64,000 nt of DNA, taken from CBDTTM01 sp965363355. GTDB lineage: Bacteria; Bacillota; Negativicutes; Selenomonadales; Selenomonadaceae. Both the position numbers and the translations under genes were made by a program. The notes beneath the pieces were generated by a model, which was not told where the DNA came from, did not search any database, and saw nothing but the letters and a program-made list of their open reading frames with translations. The stretch is taken from contig CBDTTM010000001.1 in NCBI GenBank assembly GCA_965363355.1, positions 6,552 to 70,551 on the forward strand, read 5' to 3'. Of the stretch, positions 1-8,513 are shown in pieces; position 1 is the stretch's first letter, and every line of letters starts with the position of its first letter.

Positions 1-357
1 AGACGAACCATCTGCCGGTGCTGAAAGCTGCCTTATTTCAGTTTCAAGCTCATTGAGCTTTTCCATGTCGGCCTGTAAGACACTGGCTTTTTTAGCTAAT
101 GACAACAATTGTTCCTGCTGTAAACTATTTACCTGTCTCAATTCACCAATTTCGGCTGTATTGCTCTTTTGTACATACACATTATATGTAGCATAGCCAA
201 AAGCTCCGACAAATAAAATCGCTCCCAAACACAATGAAGCAATTCCATATTTAATTGTACGGATTGGCAGGCGAATGCTCTGAACGTTTTCTCCACGGTG
301 AGGAATAATTTTTATGGTATACTCCCGGTTATCCGGTTTTTGAACTTGCTTTTCCAA
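1..357 (-). CDS. M23-type peptidase, N-terminal part (partial, runs off the window)
   Basis: Only the first 119 codons are present; the gene continues beyond base 1. The start is a TTG at 357-355, preceded by a GGAGG sequence at about 366-370. The visible part has a short basic cytoplasmic N-terminus, one membrane segment (about residues 42-62) and then a coiled-coil-like stretch rich in Gln, Leu and Glu. This is the usual architecture of membrane-anchored M23 (LytM) endopeptidases, and an M23 gene commonly sits next to DUF4446-parB-parA in Negativicutes. The catalytic domain is not in the window, so the assignment rests on the N-terminal layout and the neighbourhood. Any other coiled-coil membrane protein remains possible. 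Confidence 0.55.
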   Translation of the reverse strand, partial: MEKQVQKPDNREYTIKIIPHRGENVQSIRLPIRTIKYGIASLCLGAILFVGAFGYATYNVYVQKSNTAEIGELRQVNSLQQEQLLSLAKKASVLQADMEKLNELETEIRQLSAPADGSS

Positions 358-403
358 AAAAAGTCCTCCAAACTAAGAATGTATTTGGCTTCTTTTTTAT
401 GTA

Positions 404-454
404 CAAAAAAAGCCAGTACTATACTATTATAGCACAGGCTTTTTTTATTTTAAA
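404..454 (-). promoter_or_regulatory. Overlapping hairpin terminator and promoter-like element between DUF4446 and the M23 gene
   Basis: On the minus strand a hairpin (411-440, AGCC stem extended by GTGCTATA/TATAGTAC with one mismatch) is followed by a run of seven T, which fits a terminator for DUF4446. The same bases contain TTTAAA (449-454), a 17-bp spacer and TATAAT (426-431) with an extended TG motif, which fits a promoter for the downstream gene at 357. The two readings share sequence. Confidence 0.6.
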
Positions 455-502
455 GGCATTTCCTTCATAACATTATATTTCTCGCTGCATTACATGTTGA
501 AA

Positions 503-1015
503 TTATTGCTGCATTGCTTTTTGTAAAGCTTCCTTTTCTTCATCGGTCAGCGTGTAGGTTGACGTCCCATTGACAATAGGTTTTGTATAACTGCGTGACT
601 CTTCTCGACCGAAAATGCTCGATAAGATCAATCCATTATTTCCTTCATCAAGCATGGCTACGGCATAACTTAAATCACTACCAATATCTTCAAATGCACA
701 AAATCTTATAATTCCAATCTTATGTAATGATTTATTTACCAGCTGTCGGATGATTTTATTATCTTCTTCCACTGCCGCCGTTCTTTTGACAACTTCTTTG
801 ACTTCATCAATATGCCCCAAGAGCATACGTTCTAGGTTTGCCCCATCGTCAACTCCCGTCATCATTTTTCTATACCTTTTTTTCAAATAACTTACATTCA
901 TAAATAAACTGATGATAATTACATACATTACTAAAACCAAAACACCTAAAACACCTAAAATATAAAACATATTATTCATCATCATATTCATCAGTACCGA
1001 ACTATCGATTGCCAT
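503..1015 (-). CDS. DUF4446 family membrane protein
   Basis: A 170-residue protein with one N-terminal membrane segment (about residues 15-40), a short helical linker and a soluble C-terminal domain containing an IRFCAFEDIGSDLSYAVA stretch, the recognisable core of the DUF4446 family (YyaB-like). The function is unknown. It starts at an ATG with GGAG upstream and ends 60 bp before a hairpin. It lies about 220 bp downstream of parB and on the same strand. This conserved linkage to parAB suggests a role at the cell envelope near the origin or in segregation, but that is only inference. Confidence 0.8.
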   Translation of the reverse strand: MAIDSSVLMNMMMNNMFYILGVLGVLVLVMYVIIISLFMNVSYLKKRYRKMMTGVDDGANLERMLLGHIDEVKEVVKRTAAVEEDNKIIRQLVNKSLHKIGIIRFCAFEDIGSDLSYAVAMLDEGNNGLILSSIFGREESRSYTKPIVNGTSTYTLTDEEKEALQKAMQQ

Positions 1016-1213
1016 TTTTGCTTATTCTCCTCTTGCGTTGCAGCCGCTTTTAGCCTATACATAAATTCTAAATATCTGCCTCGCTGTTTGCGTATTCTAG
1101 TAGGAAAAATTTATGTTTTAAACATATTCGTTTCTATCCAATAAATTTTTCCACTAAATTATTTTATCACAAAATTTTTCAACGTAAATACTTCTCAATA
1201 AAAAAACATTTTT

Positions 1214-1229
1214 TGTTTCACGTGAAACA
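1214..1229. promoter_or_regulatory. parS: parS site 1
   Basis: TGTTTCACGTGAAACA is the perfect 16-bp consensus palindrome bound by ParB/Spo0J. It lies immediately downstream of the parB stop codon and is flanked by A and T runs. Confidence 0.95.
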
Positions 1230-1236
1230 TTTTTTC

Positions 1237-2163
1237 TTATACAATTATTTCTTTTGAGAAACGATTTATTGTATTTCTTTGCTCAATCTGTTTCGTCAAT
1301 GTTTCAACTATATTATCTAAATCGTCTGCTGAGTAGAATTCGATTTCGATTTTACTCTTACTTTTCCCTGGTTTTATACGGACTTTTGTTCCTAAGAGCA
1401 TTTTTAATCGATCTTCTGCTTCAAGAACAAAAATTTCACGTTTTTCATCATTGCCTTCTATATCAATAATTTCATCTTTTTCTTTAAAATAGCTTGGATC
1501 TTTTTGTACTTTTTTTACAAGTTCCTCAGCCATTCGCGACGATAAATCTTCTGCAATAATATAATCAGCTGCTTCTATTTGAAGTGCTTCATCCTCAATT
1601 CCAAGCAACGGCTTCGCCTGCCCCATGGTTATGGATGCATTGATGATATATCCCTGTACACGTTTACTCAAACGTAAAAGGCGTAAGAAATTAGCAATAT
1701 GTGACCGACTTCGACCTACACGTTTAGCTAATAAGTCTTGCGTAAGGCCGAATTCAGAAGATAGCCTTTCGTAAGCCAGCGCTTCTTCAATTGCATTCAA
1801 ATCTTCTCGCTGTAAATTTTCAATCAAAGCAATTTCCGTTGATTGTGCATCCGTATATTCTCTGACAAGAACGGGAACTTTCTCGAGCCCAGCTAATCTT
1901 GATGCTCGTAATCTTCTCTCCCCAGCAATCAATTCGTAACCTTGTGCACTTTTACGAACCAATAATGGTTGCAGTACGCCATATTCCTTGACAGAGTTCT
2001 TCAATTCCTCTAAAGTTTCTTCATCAAACTCTTTACGAGGCTGAAATGGGTTTACACTAATTTCATTTACAGAAATCTCTTGCACTTTATCTTTAACGTT
2101 TTCTGTATTTTTCAATAAAGCACCTAACCCTTTTCCTAGCCCTCCCGGCGATGTCTTAACCAT
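1237..2163 (-). CDS. parB: Chromosome partitioning protein ParB (Spo0J)
   Basis: A 308-residue ParB/Spo0J protein: a CTP-dependent DNA clamp that loads at parS, spreads along DNA and recruits SMC and ParA. Visible elements are the GLGKGLGALL N-terminus, which is the usual ParA-activating peptide; the NPFQPRKEFDEE and LIAGERRLRA nucleotide-binding motifs; ENLQREDLNAIEE; and the helix-turn-helix SRSHIANFLRLLRL. The recognition region carries Arg in SRSH and Gly in MGQAK, the ParB-type (parS-specific) states, in contrast to the second homologue at 10531. It starts at an ATG overlapping the parA stop by 8 bp, so translation is coupled. Four parS sites lie nearby. Confidence 0.97.
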   Translation of the reverse strand: MVKTSPGGLGKGLGALLKNTENVKDKVQEISVNEISVNPFQPRKEFDEETLEELKNSVKEYGVLQPLLVRKSAQGYELIAGERRLRASRLAGLEKVPVLVREYTDAQSTEIALIENLQREDLNAIEEALAYERLSSEFGLTQDLLAKRVGRSRSHIANFLRLLRLSKRVQGYIINASITMGQAKPLLGIEDEALQIEAADYIIAEDLSSRMAEELVKKVQKDPSYFKEKDEIIDIEGNDEKREIFVLEAEDRLKMLLGTKVRIKPGKSKSKIEIEFYSADDLDNIVETLTKQIEQRNTINRFSKEIIV

Positions 2164-2917
2164 TCTTGCTCACCTCTTTAGCCAAATCGCGATATACCTC
2201 TGCCCCTTTTGATCTAGGATCATAGGCAATGATTGGTTGTCCGTAAGAAGGTGCTTCACTTAAGCGAACGTTTCTTGGAATAACCGTTTCATATACCTTT
2301 TCGGCAAAATGTTTGTGAACTTCTTCCGCTACTTGCATAGATAACTTGGTACGGGAATCAAACATCGTCAATAATACGCCCTCAAGAACCAAATCTGGAT
2401 TAAGATTTTGTTGAACAAGCGATATTGTATTCATAAGTTGTGAAACGCCTTCCAGTGCATAAAATTCAGATTGGATTGGCATCAATACGGAATCAGCTGC
2501 GGTTAATGAATTTAAAGTAAGCAAGCCTAAAGATGGTGGACAATCTATAATTACATAGTCGTAATTTTTTTTGACCTTATCGATTGCTCTTTTCAATTTA
2601 TTTTCCCGTGAAATTGCGGCAACTAACTCAACTTCAGCCCCAGCAAGTTCAATTGTTGCTGGTAAAATTGACAAATTGGCAAAATCTGTTTCCTGAATAA
2701 CCAATTCAATATCAGCTCCAGCAACCAAAACGTCATAAATAGATTGCTCAATCTGTGATTTATCCAATCCATAGCCACTTGTCGCATTTCCCTGAGGATC
2801 GACATCGACAAGTAATACCTTTTTATTGAGTTCCGCTAAGCAAGCGCTTAAATTTACCGAGGTAGTCGTTTTTCCAACGCCGCCTTTTTGATTGGCAATC
2901 GCAATAATTTTTGCCAA
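2156..2917 (-). CDS. parA: Chromosome partitioning ATPase ParA (Soj)
   Basis: A 253-residue deviant-Walker ATPase that binds DNA nonspecifically in its ATP dimer form and moves ParB-bound origins; in Firmicutes it also modulates DnaA. The deviant Walker A motif KGGVGKTT is near residue 12, with DVDPQGNATSG and the Walker B-like VIIDCPPSLG further on. The TTG at 2917 gives a product beginning MAKIIAIANQKGG and the same length as B. subtilis Soj, with GGTG at a good distance. An upstream ATG at 2929 would add four residues and lacks a clear ribosome binding site. It is cotranscribed with parB. Confidence 0.95.
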   Translation of the reverse strand: MAKIIAIANQKGGVGKTTTSVNLSACLAELNKKVLLVDVDPQGNATSGYGLDKSQIEQSIYDVLVAGADIELVIQETDFANLSILPATIELAGAEVELVAAISRENKLKRAIDKVKKNYDYVIIDCPPSLGLLTLNSLTAADSVLMPIQSEFYALEGVSQLMNTISLVQQNLNPDLVLEGVLLTMFDSRTKLSMQVAEEVHKHFAEKVYETVIPRNVRLSEAPSYGQPIIAYDPRSKGAEVYRDLAKEVSKNG

Positions 2918-3188
2918 ATTGTTCACCATCTTTTCTTTTTTTTAAATCTGCTGTTTTTTCACTGCAAAATTCTCTTAATTTTTAAATTTCCACAATTTGA
3001 TTTTATATTCCTGCCTAAAAAGAAAAATTTTACTTTATTGTGATAAAAACTGCATTTTAAAAGAGCATTTTATGATAAAATGTTACTATTGGCTTACAGT
3101 TTTACAACTAAAGTCTTTTATTTAGCAAAGCTAGTGTTTACACTAATAAATTGTTTCACGTGAAACAACTCAATGAAAGGAGCTGCTT
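2918..3188. other. Divergent intergenic region parA / MetH activation gene, with palindromes
   Basis: This 271-bp AT-rich spacer carries promoters for both directions. It contains a 17-bp palindrome at 3066-3082 (CATTTTATGATAAAATG), which includes an extended -10-like TGATAAAAT for the plus-strand operon. It also contains a second dyad at 3132-3145 (TAGTGTTTACACTA) and a parS site at 3152-3167. The palindromes look like operators, but no regulator can be named. Confidence 0.5.
3152..3167. promoter_or_regulatory. parS: parS site 2
   Basis: A perfect TGTTTCACGTGAAACA, extended to 18 bp by flanking T and A. It is located 21 bp upstream of the start codon at 3189, inside the 5' leader of the methionine synthase operon, so ParB occupancy could touch expression of that operon. 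Confidence 0.95.
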
Positions 3189-3869
3189 ATGCCGATATAC
3201 AACGCCCCTTTAAAGAAAGTCGACAAAAGTGAAACGCGTCGCTACGCAGGCTTAAATAAAGCAAAGTTCGATGAAAGTGTCATTGAAGCAGCTTGCATGG
3301 AAGTTCAGATTTTAGCGCAGCCAAAAGGCATTTGGAATCTTTACGATTATGATTCATCAACTGCAATTATCCACTCAGACCCACCTTTTTTTATTGAAGG
3401 GAAAAAAATCCAGAAGCATTTAGCTGCTTCGAAAAAAGTCATTTTATTAGCAGCAACAATCGGCGAAACTGTTGAAGAACAGATTACTTCCTGTTTCAAA
3501 GATGGCAAATATTCTTATTCACTCCTGCTTGATGCTGCAGCAACAACTGCTGTAGAGCAAGCTGCTGATGAACTTGAAAAGACAATCCGCCAAAAAGTAG
3601 AGCCGATGGGATATGATATGATTTGGCGATTCAGTCCCGGCTACGGCGATTGGGATATTCGCTTTCAACCCGAAATGATTCGTTTGAGCCAGGCAAACAA
3701 AATAGGAATAACTTTAACTGAATCGATGATGCTTTTGCCACGAAAATCAATTACCGCAATTATTGGGTTAGTCCCCAAAAAGAATGAGTTCCCTTGTGAT
3801 GAAAGTCATTCACAAAAACATGATTGCCAGATTTGTGAAAAAATCGATTGTTTAGCTAGAAAATCATAA
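3189..3869 (+). CDS. Stand-alone cobalamin-dependent methionine synthase activation domain protein
   Basis: A 226-residue protein resembling the C-terminal activation (AdoMet-binding) domain of MetH. In full-length MetH this domain reductively remethylates oxidised cob(II)alamin. Recognisable elements are the FSPGYGDWDIRFQPEMI stretch (the AdoMet-binding RxSPGY-type motif), the LTESMMLLPRKSITAIIGL stretch, and a Cys-containing tail (CQICEKIDC) that is often seen in the free-standing versions. It starts at an ATG with AAAGGAG upstream. It lies 31 bp before metH, whose product lacks this domain, so the two proteins together should make the complete enzyme. Confidence 0.9.
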   Translation: MPIYNAPLKKVDKSETRRYAGLNKAKFDESVIEAACMEVQILAQPKGIWNLYDYDSSTAIIHSDPPFFIEGKKIQKHLAASKKVILLAATIGETVEEQITSCFKDGKYSYSLLLDAAATTAVEQAADELEKTIRQKVEPMGYDMIWRFSPGYGDWDIRFQPEMIRLSQANKIGITLTESMMLLPRKSITAIIGLVPKKNEFPCDESHSQKHDCQICEKIDCLARKS

Positions 3870-3900
3870 ATATTATTATATATGGAAGAGGAGAATCCTA

Positions 3901-6273
3901 ATGATCCAAGTTTTTGACGGTGCTATGGGCACTATGCTACAGTCAGCTGGTTTGAAGCCCGGTGATTGCCCTGAATTATTAAATATAGAACAACCTGAAA
4001 TTGTTGAAAAAGTCCATGCTGCATATATTTCTAGCGGTGCCGACATTATCGAAACCAATACCTTTGGTGGCAATCGCCTAAAGCTCGAGCATTATGGATT
4101 GGCTAGCCGAGCAAAGGAAATCAACAAGGCCGCTGTAAAAGCAGCCCAAACAGCTGCAAAAGGCACCAAAGTTAAAATTGCCGGATCTATGGGGCCAACA
4201 GGAAGATTTATTGCTCCGCTTGGCGATTTGGATTTTGATGAAGCCTATGATGCCTTTTTTGAACAAGCACAAGCTCTAGCAGAAGCTGGTGCCGATTATT
4301 TATTAATAGAAACGAGTATTGATATTCAAGAAATGCGTGCTGCACTTCTTGCTGCCAAAGCCGCAGCAAAGATTCCTGTAATTTGCCAAATGTCTTATAG
4401 TGAGGATGGCCGAACGGTTACAGGAACAGATCCACAGACTGCTGCCATCACGCTCGAGGCTTTAGGTGCTGATATCATTGGGGCAAATTGCTCCTTAGGC
4501 CCTGAACAACTCATCCCCATCGTAGAAACACTTGCAGCAAATTGCTCTTGTCCAATCAGCGTCCAGCCAAACGCCGGAATGCCTCATTTGGTTGACGGAA
4601 ATACAATTTTCCCTATGTCGGCAGATGATATGGGACAATGGGCTGAAAAACTTGCTGCTGCAGGTGCTACTTTTATTGGCGGATGCTGCGGAACAACGCC
4701 AGCACACATCGCTGCTTTAAAAAATGCATTAAAAGACGTCACTCCAGTCCAAAGAAAACCTCGCCGTCCCATTTTGGCACTAACAAGTCGCAGTAAAACC
4801 GTCTTTATTGATAAAGACCTTCCAACCCGTTTAATTGGCGAACGCGTTAATCCGACAGGTCGAAAAAAACTAGCAGAAGAAATACGTAATAATTCATTCC
4901 TATCTGTGAAAAAAGAGGCAATTGAGCAAGTACACGCAGGAGCAGATATTCTCGACATCAACATGGGTGTCGCTGGTATCGACCAAACAATTGCAATGAA
5001 AAAAGCCGTTACCGACATTGCTCAACTCGTAGATGTCCCTCTAGCGATTGACACAAGCGATGCCAATGCCTTAGAAGCTGGACTAAGGGCATACCCAGGG
5101 AGAGCCTTGATTAATTCCGTCAGTGCCGAGCCAGAGCGTTTGGAATACTTTTTGCCACTGGCAAAAAAGTACGGTGCTGCAATCCTTTGTTTACCAATTT
5201 CGCCAGAAGGCGTACCACAAACGGCTATCGAAAGAAAAAATCTCATTGAGAAAATAATTGATGAAGCTCAGCAATTCGGCTTAAAATCAGGTGATTTTCT
5301 TTTAGATGGCCTCGTCATGACCGCAGCCGCTGATGCAAAAGCCGGTACAGAAACCTTGGAAACCTTACGCTTGTATCGCGAACATTTTGGTTATCCTTCA
5401 ACGATGGGACTCAGCAATATTTCATTTGGTTTGCCAAATCGTCCTTTAATCAATAGTACTTTCTTTTCGATGTGCTTAGCAGCTGGCCTTGATGCTCCAA
5501 TCATGAACCCTTATGATGATTCCATGCAGAACGCATTGCTTGCCAGTGCAGCGCTTTTAGGCAAAGACCCAAACGCTCGTGCCTACAGCATGAATACCGT
5601 TAACCAATCTGCGCCGAAGTCTGCTGCCACCGCTAAAATAGTCGATATGGATATTCTCACCGCTATAAAAACAAGCGTAATCAATGGTGAAACAGATTCT
5701 GTTGCAGCCTTGGTCGAAACAGCGCTTAAGGAAGGGCACTCTTCTGATGAAATAACAGAAAAAGCCTTAACTGCAGCGATGAATGATATTGGCATCGACT
5801 TTGGTCAAGGACGTGTTTTTCTTCCGCAAGTTTTGCTATCAGCAGAAACCATGCGAGCGGCCTTCTTGAAAATAAAAGAAATTCTTCCAATGCAAAATAC
5901 GCAAAATAAAGGTACCGTCGTAATTGCTACAGTAAAAGGCGATGTCCATGATCTTGGAAAAAACATCGTTGCTGCGCTTTTAGAAAACAATGGTTTCAAA
6001 CTAATAGATTTAGGCAAAGATGTCGACACGGAAACTATTGTCCGCAGTGCAATTGAAAACGAGGCCGATATCGTTGGCTTATGTGCCCTGATGACGACAA
6101 CAATGGTGCAAATCGATAAAGTCATCCAATCACTTAAAGAGGCAGGCTGCATGGCTAAGGTCATTGTCGGTGGCGCTGTATTAACACAAGAATACGCTGA
6201 CCAAGCTGGTGCTGACGCTTATGCTCATGATGGTGTGATTGCAGTTAATCTAGCTAAAGAATTGTTGGATTGA
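3901..6273 (+). CDS. metH: Cobalamin-dependent methionine synthase, lacking activation domain
   Basis: A 790-residue enzyme that transfers a methyl group from methyltetrahydrofolate to homocysteine through cobalamin. Domain order: homocysteine methyltransferase (about 1-290, zinc motif GGCCGTT near 260); pterin-binding domain (about 310-570, with RVNPTGR and DINMG); cobalamin cap (about 590-670); and the B12 Rossmann domain (about 670-790) with DVHDLGKNI, whose His683 is the lower axial ligand. E. coli MetH is about 1230 residues; the missing C-terminal part is encoded by the preceding gene. A GAGGAG sequence precedes the ATG. It is followed by a parS-bearing hairpin and a bidirectional terminator. 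Confidence 0.95.
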   Translation: MIQVFDGAMGTMLQSAGLKPGDCPELLNIEQPEIVEKVHAAYISSGADIIETNTFGGNRLKLEHYGLASRAKEINKAAVKAAQTAAKGTKVKIAGSMGPTGRFIAPLGDLDFDEAYDAFFEQAQALAEAGADYLLIETSIDIQEMRAALLAAKAAAKIPVICQMSYSEDGRTVTGTDPQTAAITLEALGADIIGANCSLGPEQLIPIVETLAANCSCPISVQPNAGMPHLVDGNTIFPMSADDMGQWAEKLAAAGATFIGGCCGTTPAHIAALKNALKDVTPVQRKPRRPILALTSRSKTVFIDKDLPTRLIGERVNPTGRKKLAEEIRNNSFLSVKKEAIEQVHAGADILDINMGVAGIDQTIAMKKAVTDIAQLVDVPLAIDTSDANALEAGLRAYPGRALINSVSAEPERLEYFLPLAKKYGAAILCLPISPEGVPQTAIERKNLIEKIIDEAQQFGLKSGDFLLDGLVMTAAADAKAGTETLETLRLYREHFGYPSTMGLSNISFGLPNRPLINSTFFSMCLAAGLDAPIMNPYDDSMQNALLASAALLGKDPNARAYSMNTVNQSAPKSAATAKIVDMDILTAIKTSVINGETDSVAALVETALKEGHSSDEITEKALTAAMNDIGIDFGQGRVFLPQVLLSAETMRAAFLKIKEILPMQNTQNKGTVVIATVKGDVHDLGKNIVAALLENNGFKLIDLGKDVDTETIVRSAIENEADIVGLCALMTTTMVQIDKVIQSLKEAGCMAKVIVGGAVLTQEYADQAGADAYAHDGVIAVNLAKELLD

Positions 6274-6310
6274 TTTCATAGATATGTTTCACGTGAAACA
6301 ATCTATGAAA
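6274..6310. promoter_or_regulatory. parS: parS site 3 at the centre of a longer inverted repeat
   Basis: A perfect TGTTTCACGTGAAACA (6285-6300) is flanked by TTTCATAGAT and ATCTATGAAA. This extends the dyad to 18 paired positions per arm with one extra A on the left. It begins at the metH stop codon, so it would form an RNA hairpin in the metH transcript. Confidence 0.92.
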
Positions 6311-6326
6311 AATCTCGCACACAATA

Positions 6327-6361
6327 AACAAAGCCCGCAGCAAATTGCTGCGGGCTTTGTT
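6327..6361. terminator. Bidirectional terminator between metH and pfkA
   Basis: Perfect 17-bp inverted repeat arms (6327-6343 and 6345-6361) with a GC-rich core CCCGCAGC/GCTGCGGG serve the two convergent genes. Its right end overlaps the next parS site by four bases. Confidence 0.85.
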
Positions 6362-6373
6362 TCACGTGAAACA
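6358..6373. promoter_or_regulatory. parS: parS site 4
   Basis: A perfect TGTTTCACGTGAAACA. It overlaps the right arm of the terminator at 6327-6361 and ends just before the pfkA stop codon. Confidence 0.95.
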
Positions 6374-6376
6374 TTA

Positions 6377-7339
6377 TCAAACTAACACTTTTGCCAAACG
6401 AATGAATTCTGGATCCAATTTCTTTTTATTCGTTACCGCATCATGTAAATCAATTGATACAACTTTACCAGCATCAAAACCGAAAACGACATTCGATAAG
6501 CCTGATATAAGTGCCAAAGCTGCTTTTTCACCTAATTGACTGGCCTTGACCCTATCAATTACCGTTGGCGATCCACCTCTTTGAATATGTCCAAGAACGG
6601 ATACTCTAGTTTCAATATTTGTTTTTTCACCAATGACTTTTCCTATTTCAATACCACTGCCGACACCTTCAGCAACAACTACCATGCTGTATCGTTTGCC
6701 TCTCTCATACGCTGCTTTGATTTCCTCACAAACAACATCTAAATCGTATTCCGCTTCTGGAACCAAAATAGATTCAGCTCCGCCAGAGATTCCTGCAATC
6801 ATTGCCAACCAACCGCATTTGCGGCCCATAACTTCAATGACAGCAATACGGCGATGTGCTGAAGCCGTGTCTCTTAGTTTATTGATTGCATCAATAATCG
6901 TATTCGCTGCTGTGTCGGAACCAATTGTGTAATCTGTTCCCCAAACATCATTATCAATAGTTCCCGGTAAACCGACAATAGGGATGCCATGCTCTGCACT
7001 CAATTTTTGTGCACCACGCAGACTTCCATCGCCACCAATTACAACCAAACCTTGAATTCCACGTTTTACAAGATTCTCATAACCTTTTTGACGTCCTTCC
7101 GGCGTTTCAAATTCCGGGCAACGTGCCGTTCCTAAAAATGTTCCGCCACGTTGAATGATATCACTAACTGAGCATGTATTCATCGGAAAAATATCTTCCT
7201 CTAACATTCCCTTATAGCCATTATTAATTCCCCAAACTTTTACCCCTTCAAACAAAGCAGTACGGACTACCGCACGGGTAGCTGCGTTCATTCCCGGGCT
7301 GTCTCCACCACTTGTCATCACTGCAATACTTTTTAACAT
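6377..7339 (-). CDS. pfkA: ATP-dependent 6-phosphofructokinase
   Basis: A 320-residue enzyme that phosphorylates fructose 6-phosphate to fructose 1,6-bisphosphate, the committed glycolytic step. It has the canonical bacterial PfkA length. Motifs are GGDSPGMNAA near residue 11, GGDGSLRGA near 100 (Gly in GGDGS favours ATP over pyrophosphate), the catalytic PGTIDNDVWGTDYTIG and the substrate loop EVMGRKCGWLA. The N-terminal allosteric-site residues found in ADP/PEP-regulated enzymes are plausible but were not checked. It starts at an ATG with GGGAGG upstream. It is separately transcribed from its neighbours and convergent with metH. Confidence 0.97.
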   Translation of the reverse strand: MLKSIAVMTSGGDSPGMNAATRAVVRTALFEGVKVWGINNGYKGMLEEDIFPMNTCSVSDIIQRGGTFLGTARCPEFETPEGRQKGYENLVKRGIQGLVVIGGDGSLRGAQKLSAEHGIPIVGLPGTIDNDVWGTDYTIGSDTAANTIIDAINKLRDTASAHRRIAVIEVMGRKCGWLAMIAGISGGAESILVPEAEYDLDVVCEEIKAAYERGKRYSMVVVAEGVGSGIEIGKVIGEKTNIETRVSVLGHIQRGGSPTVIDRVKASQLGEKAALALISGLSNVVFGFDAGKVVSIDLHDAVTNKKKLDPEFIRLAKVLV

Positions 7340-7449
7340 AATACTGTATCGCCTCCCGTTTATAGTATTCTCCTTCTAAGAAAAAAATCCTGTGCTTTTT
7401 ACCGTAATCCGCGCAAAAGGAAGAATTTATTTTATGTTCTGTCAAAATT

Positions 7450-8286
7450 CTATTTATAAACAAACTGGTCTTGCAAAAAATCTTCTTCTGCTAGACAAAG
7501 GAAAAAAGTATCCAACACAACTGGATCGAACTTTTTCCCTCGCTCCTTTATCATAAGCTGCAAAGCTGCTTCAGAAGTCATCGCTTGGCGATAAACCCGA
7601 TTTGCAGTAAGCGCTTCATAGACATCCACAACCGATAGAATTTTTGCAGGTAATGGAATTTCATCGCCAATTAAATGACATGGATAACCACTTCCATCAA
7701 CAGCTTCATGATGAAAGCAGACATATTGTGACACTTTCCGAAAAGCTGCAATATCTTTTATTGCATTGCAACCAATCTGTGGATGTCTTTTGATTACAGC
7801 AAACTCTGCTTCTGTGAGACTATCTTTTTTTTGCAATATATTTTCAGGAATCCCAATTTTCCCAATATCATGCAGGCTTGCCGCTATTGCCAAATCAGTC
7901 AAATCAGTTGCACTAAGCTGCAGGCGTCGGCCCAACATCATCGCCAAAGAACATACACGCTCAGAATGCCGCCCTGTTGAACGGTCTCTACAATCGATCA
8001 ATTTAACCAAAGCCGCAACAGCCTCTAAAGATATTTGCTGGTTCATTTGCTGAACTTGCTTATCCGTTAGAAGGGATGCAAGCCATTGTCGCTCTTCTCT
8101 GGTCTTCATCACTTTTTCTTTTAATAAACGACCGAATAGTTTCTGGTTAAAAAAAATAATAAAAAGGATGCTAATCATCTCAATGCTTGCATATGAATCT
8201 GACGCTCCGGCAAAAAAGAAAGAACTTCCCATCAATACATATAAGAAACACAAAAATAGAAAGTTTTGTCTCAAAATATCAACCAA
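7450..8286 (-). CDS. Membrane-anchored HD-GYP domain protein (probable cyclic-di-GMP phosphodiesterase)
   Basis: A 278-residue protein with two N-terminal hydrophobic segments (about 7-25 and 33-48), a short linker and an HD-GYP domain. The metal-binding HD motif (SLHDIGKIGIPENIL), HHE and the DGSGYP signature are intact, so it is probably an active hydrolase of cyclic dinucleotides. No receiver or PAS domain is present; sensing would be through the membrane part. Start codons are ambiguous: a TTG at 8286 lies directly against the AGAAAGG ribosome site, and another in-frame TTG at 8274 is 12 nt away. Nothing links it to the flanking pfkA. Confidence 0.88.
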   Translation of the reverse strand: MVDILRQNFLFLCFLYVLMGSSFFFAGASDSYASIEMISILFIIFFNQKLFGRLLKEKVMKTREERQWLASLLTDKQVQQMNQQISLEAVAALVKLIDCRDRSTGRHSERVCSLAMMLGRRLQLSATDLTDLAIAASLHDIGKIGIPENILQKKDSLTEAEFAVIKRHPQIGCNAIKDIAAFRKVSQYVCFHHEAVDGSGYPCHLIGDEIPLPAKILSVVDVYEALTANRVYRQAMTSEAALQLMIKERGKKFDPVVLDTFFLCLAEEDFLQDQFVYK

Positions 8287-8513
8287 CCTTTCTTCTCGGA
8301 TAAAGCTTCGGTTCTTAAATAGTGGAAAAATATTTCTGGTTACAGCTAATCAAGCCATGACAATATTCCATTTTTTTTACATTAAATATTTATTTTATAG
8401 GTATATAGTATCAGACAAAAATTTTTTTTAGCTTTGTTTTTCCTTTGTTCTTAAAAATCATCTCATCAATTTCCATTTTATGTAATTTATACATTTTGTT
8501 AAAGCATGTCATC

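Noticed and set aside
2593..2612. parS/Noc-like word in parA (TTTTCCCGTGAAAT)
   Set aside because: It is intermediate between the two motifs, with four or five mismatches to either 16-bp consensus, and lies in conserved coding sequence.
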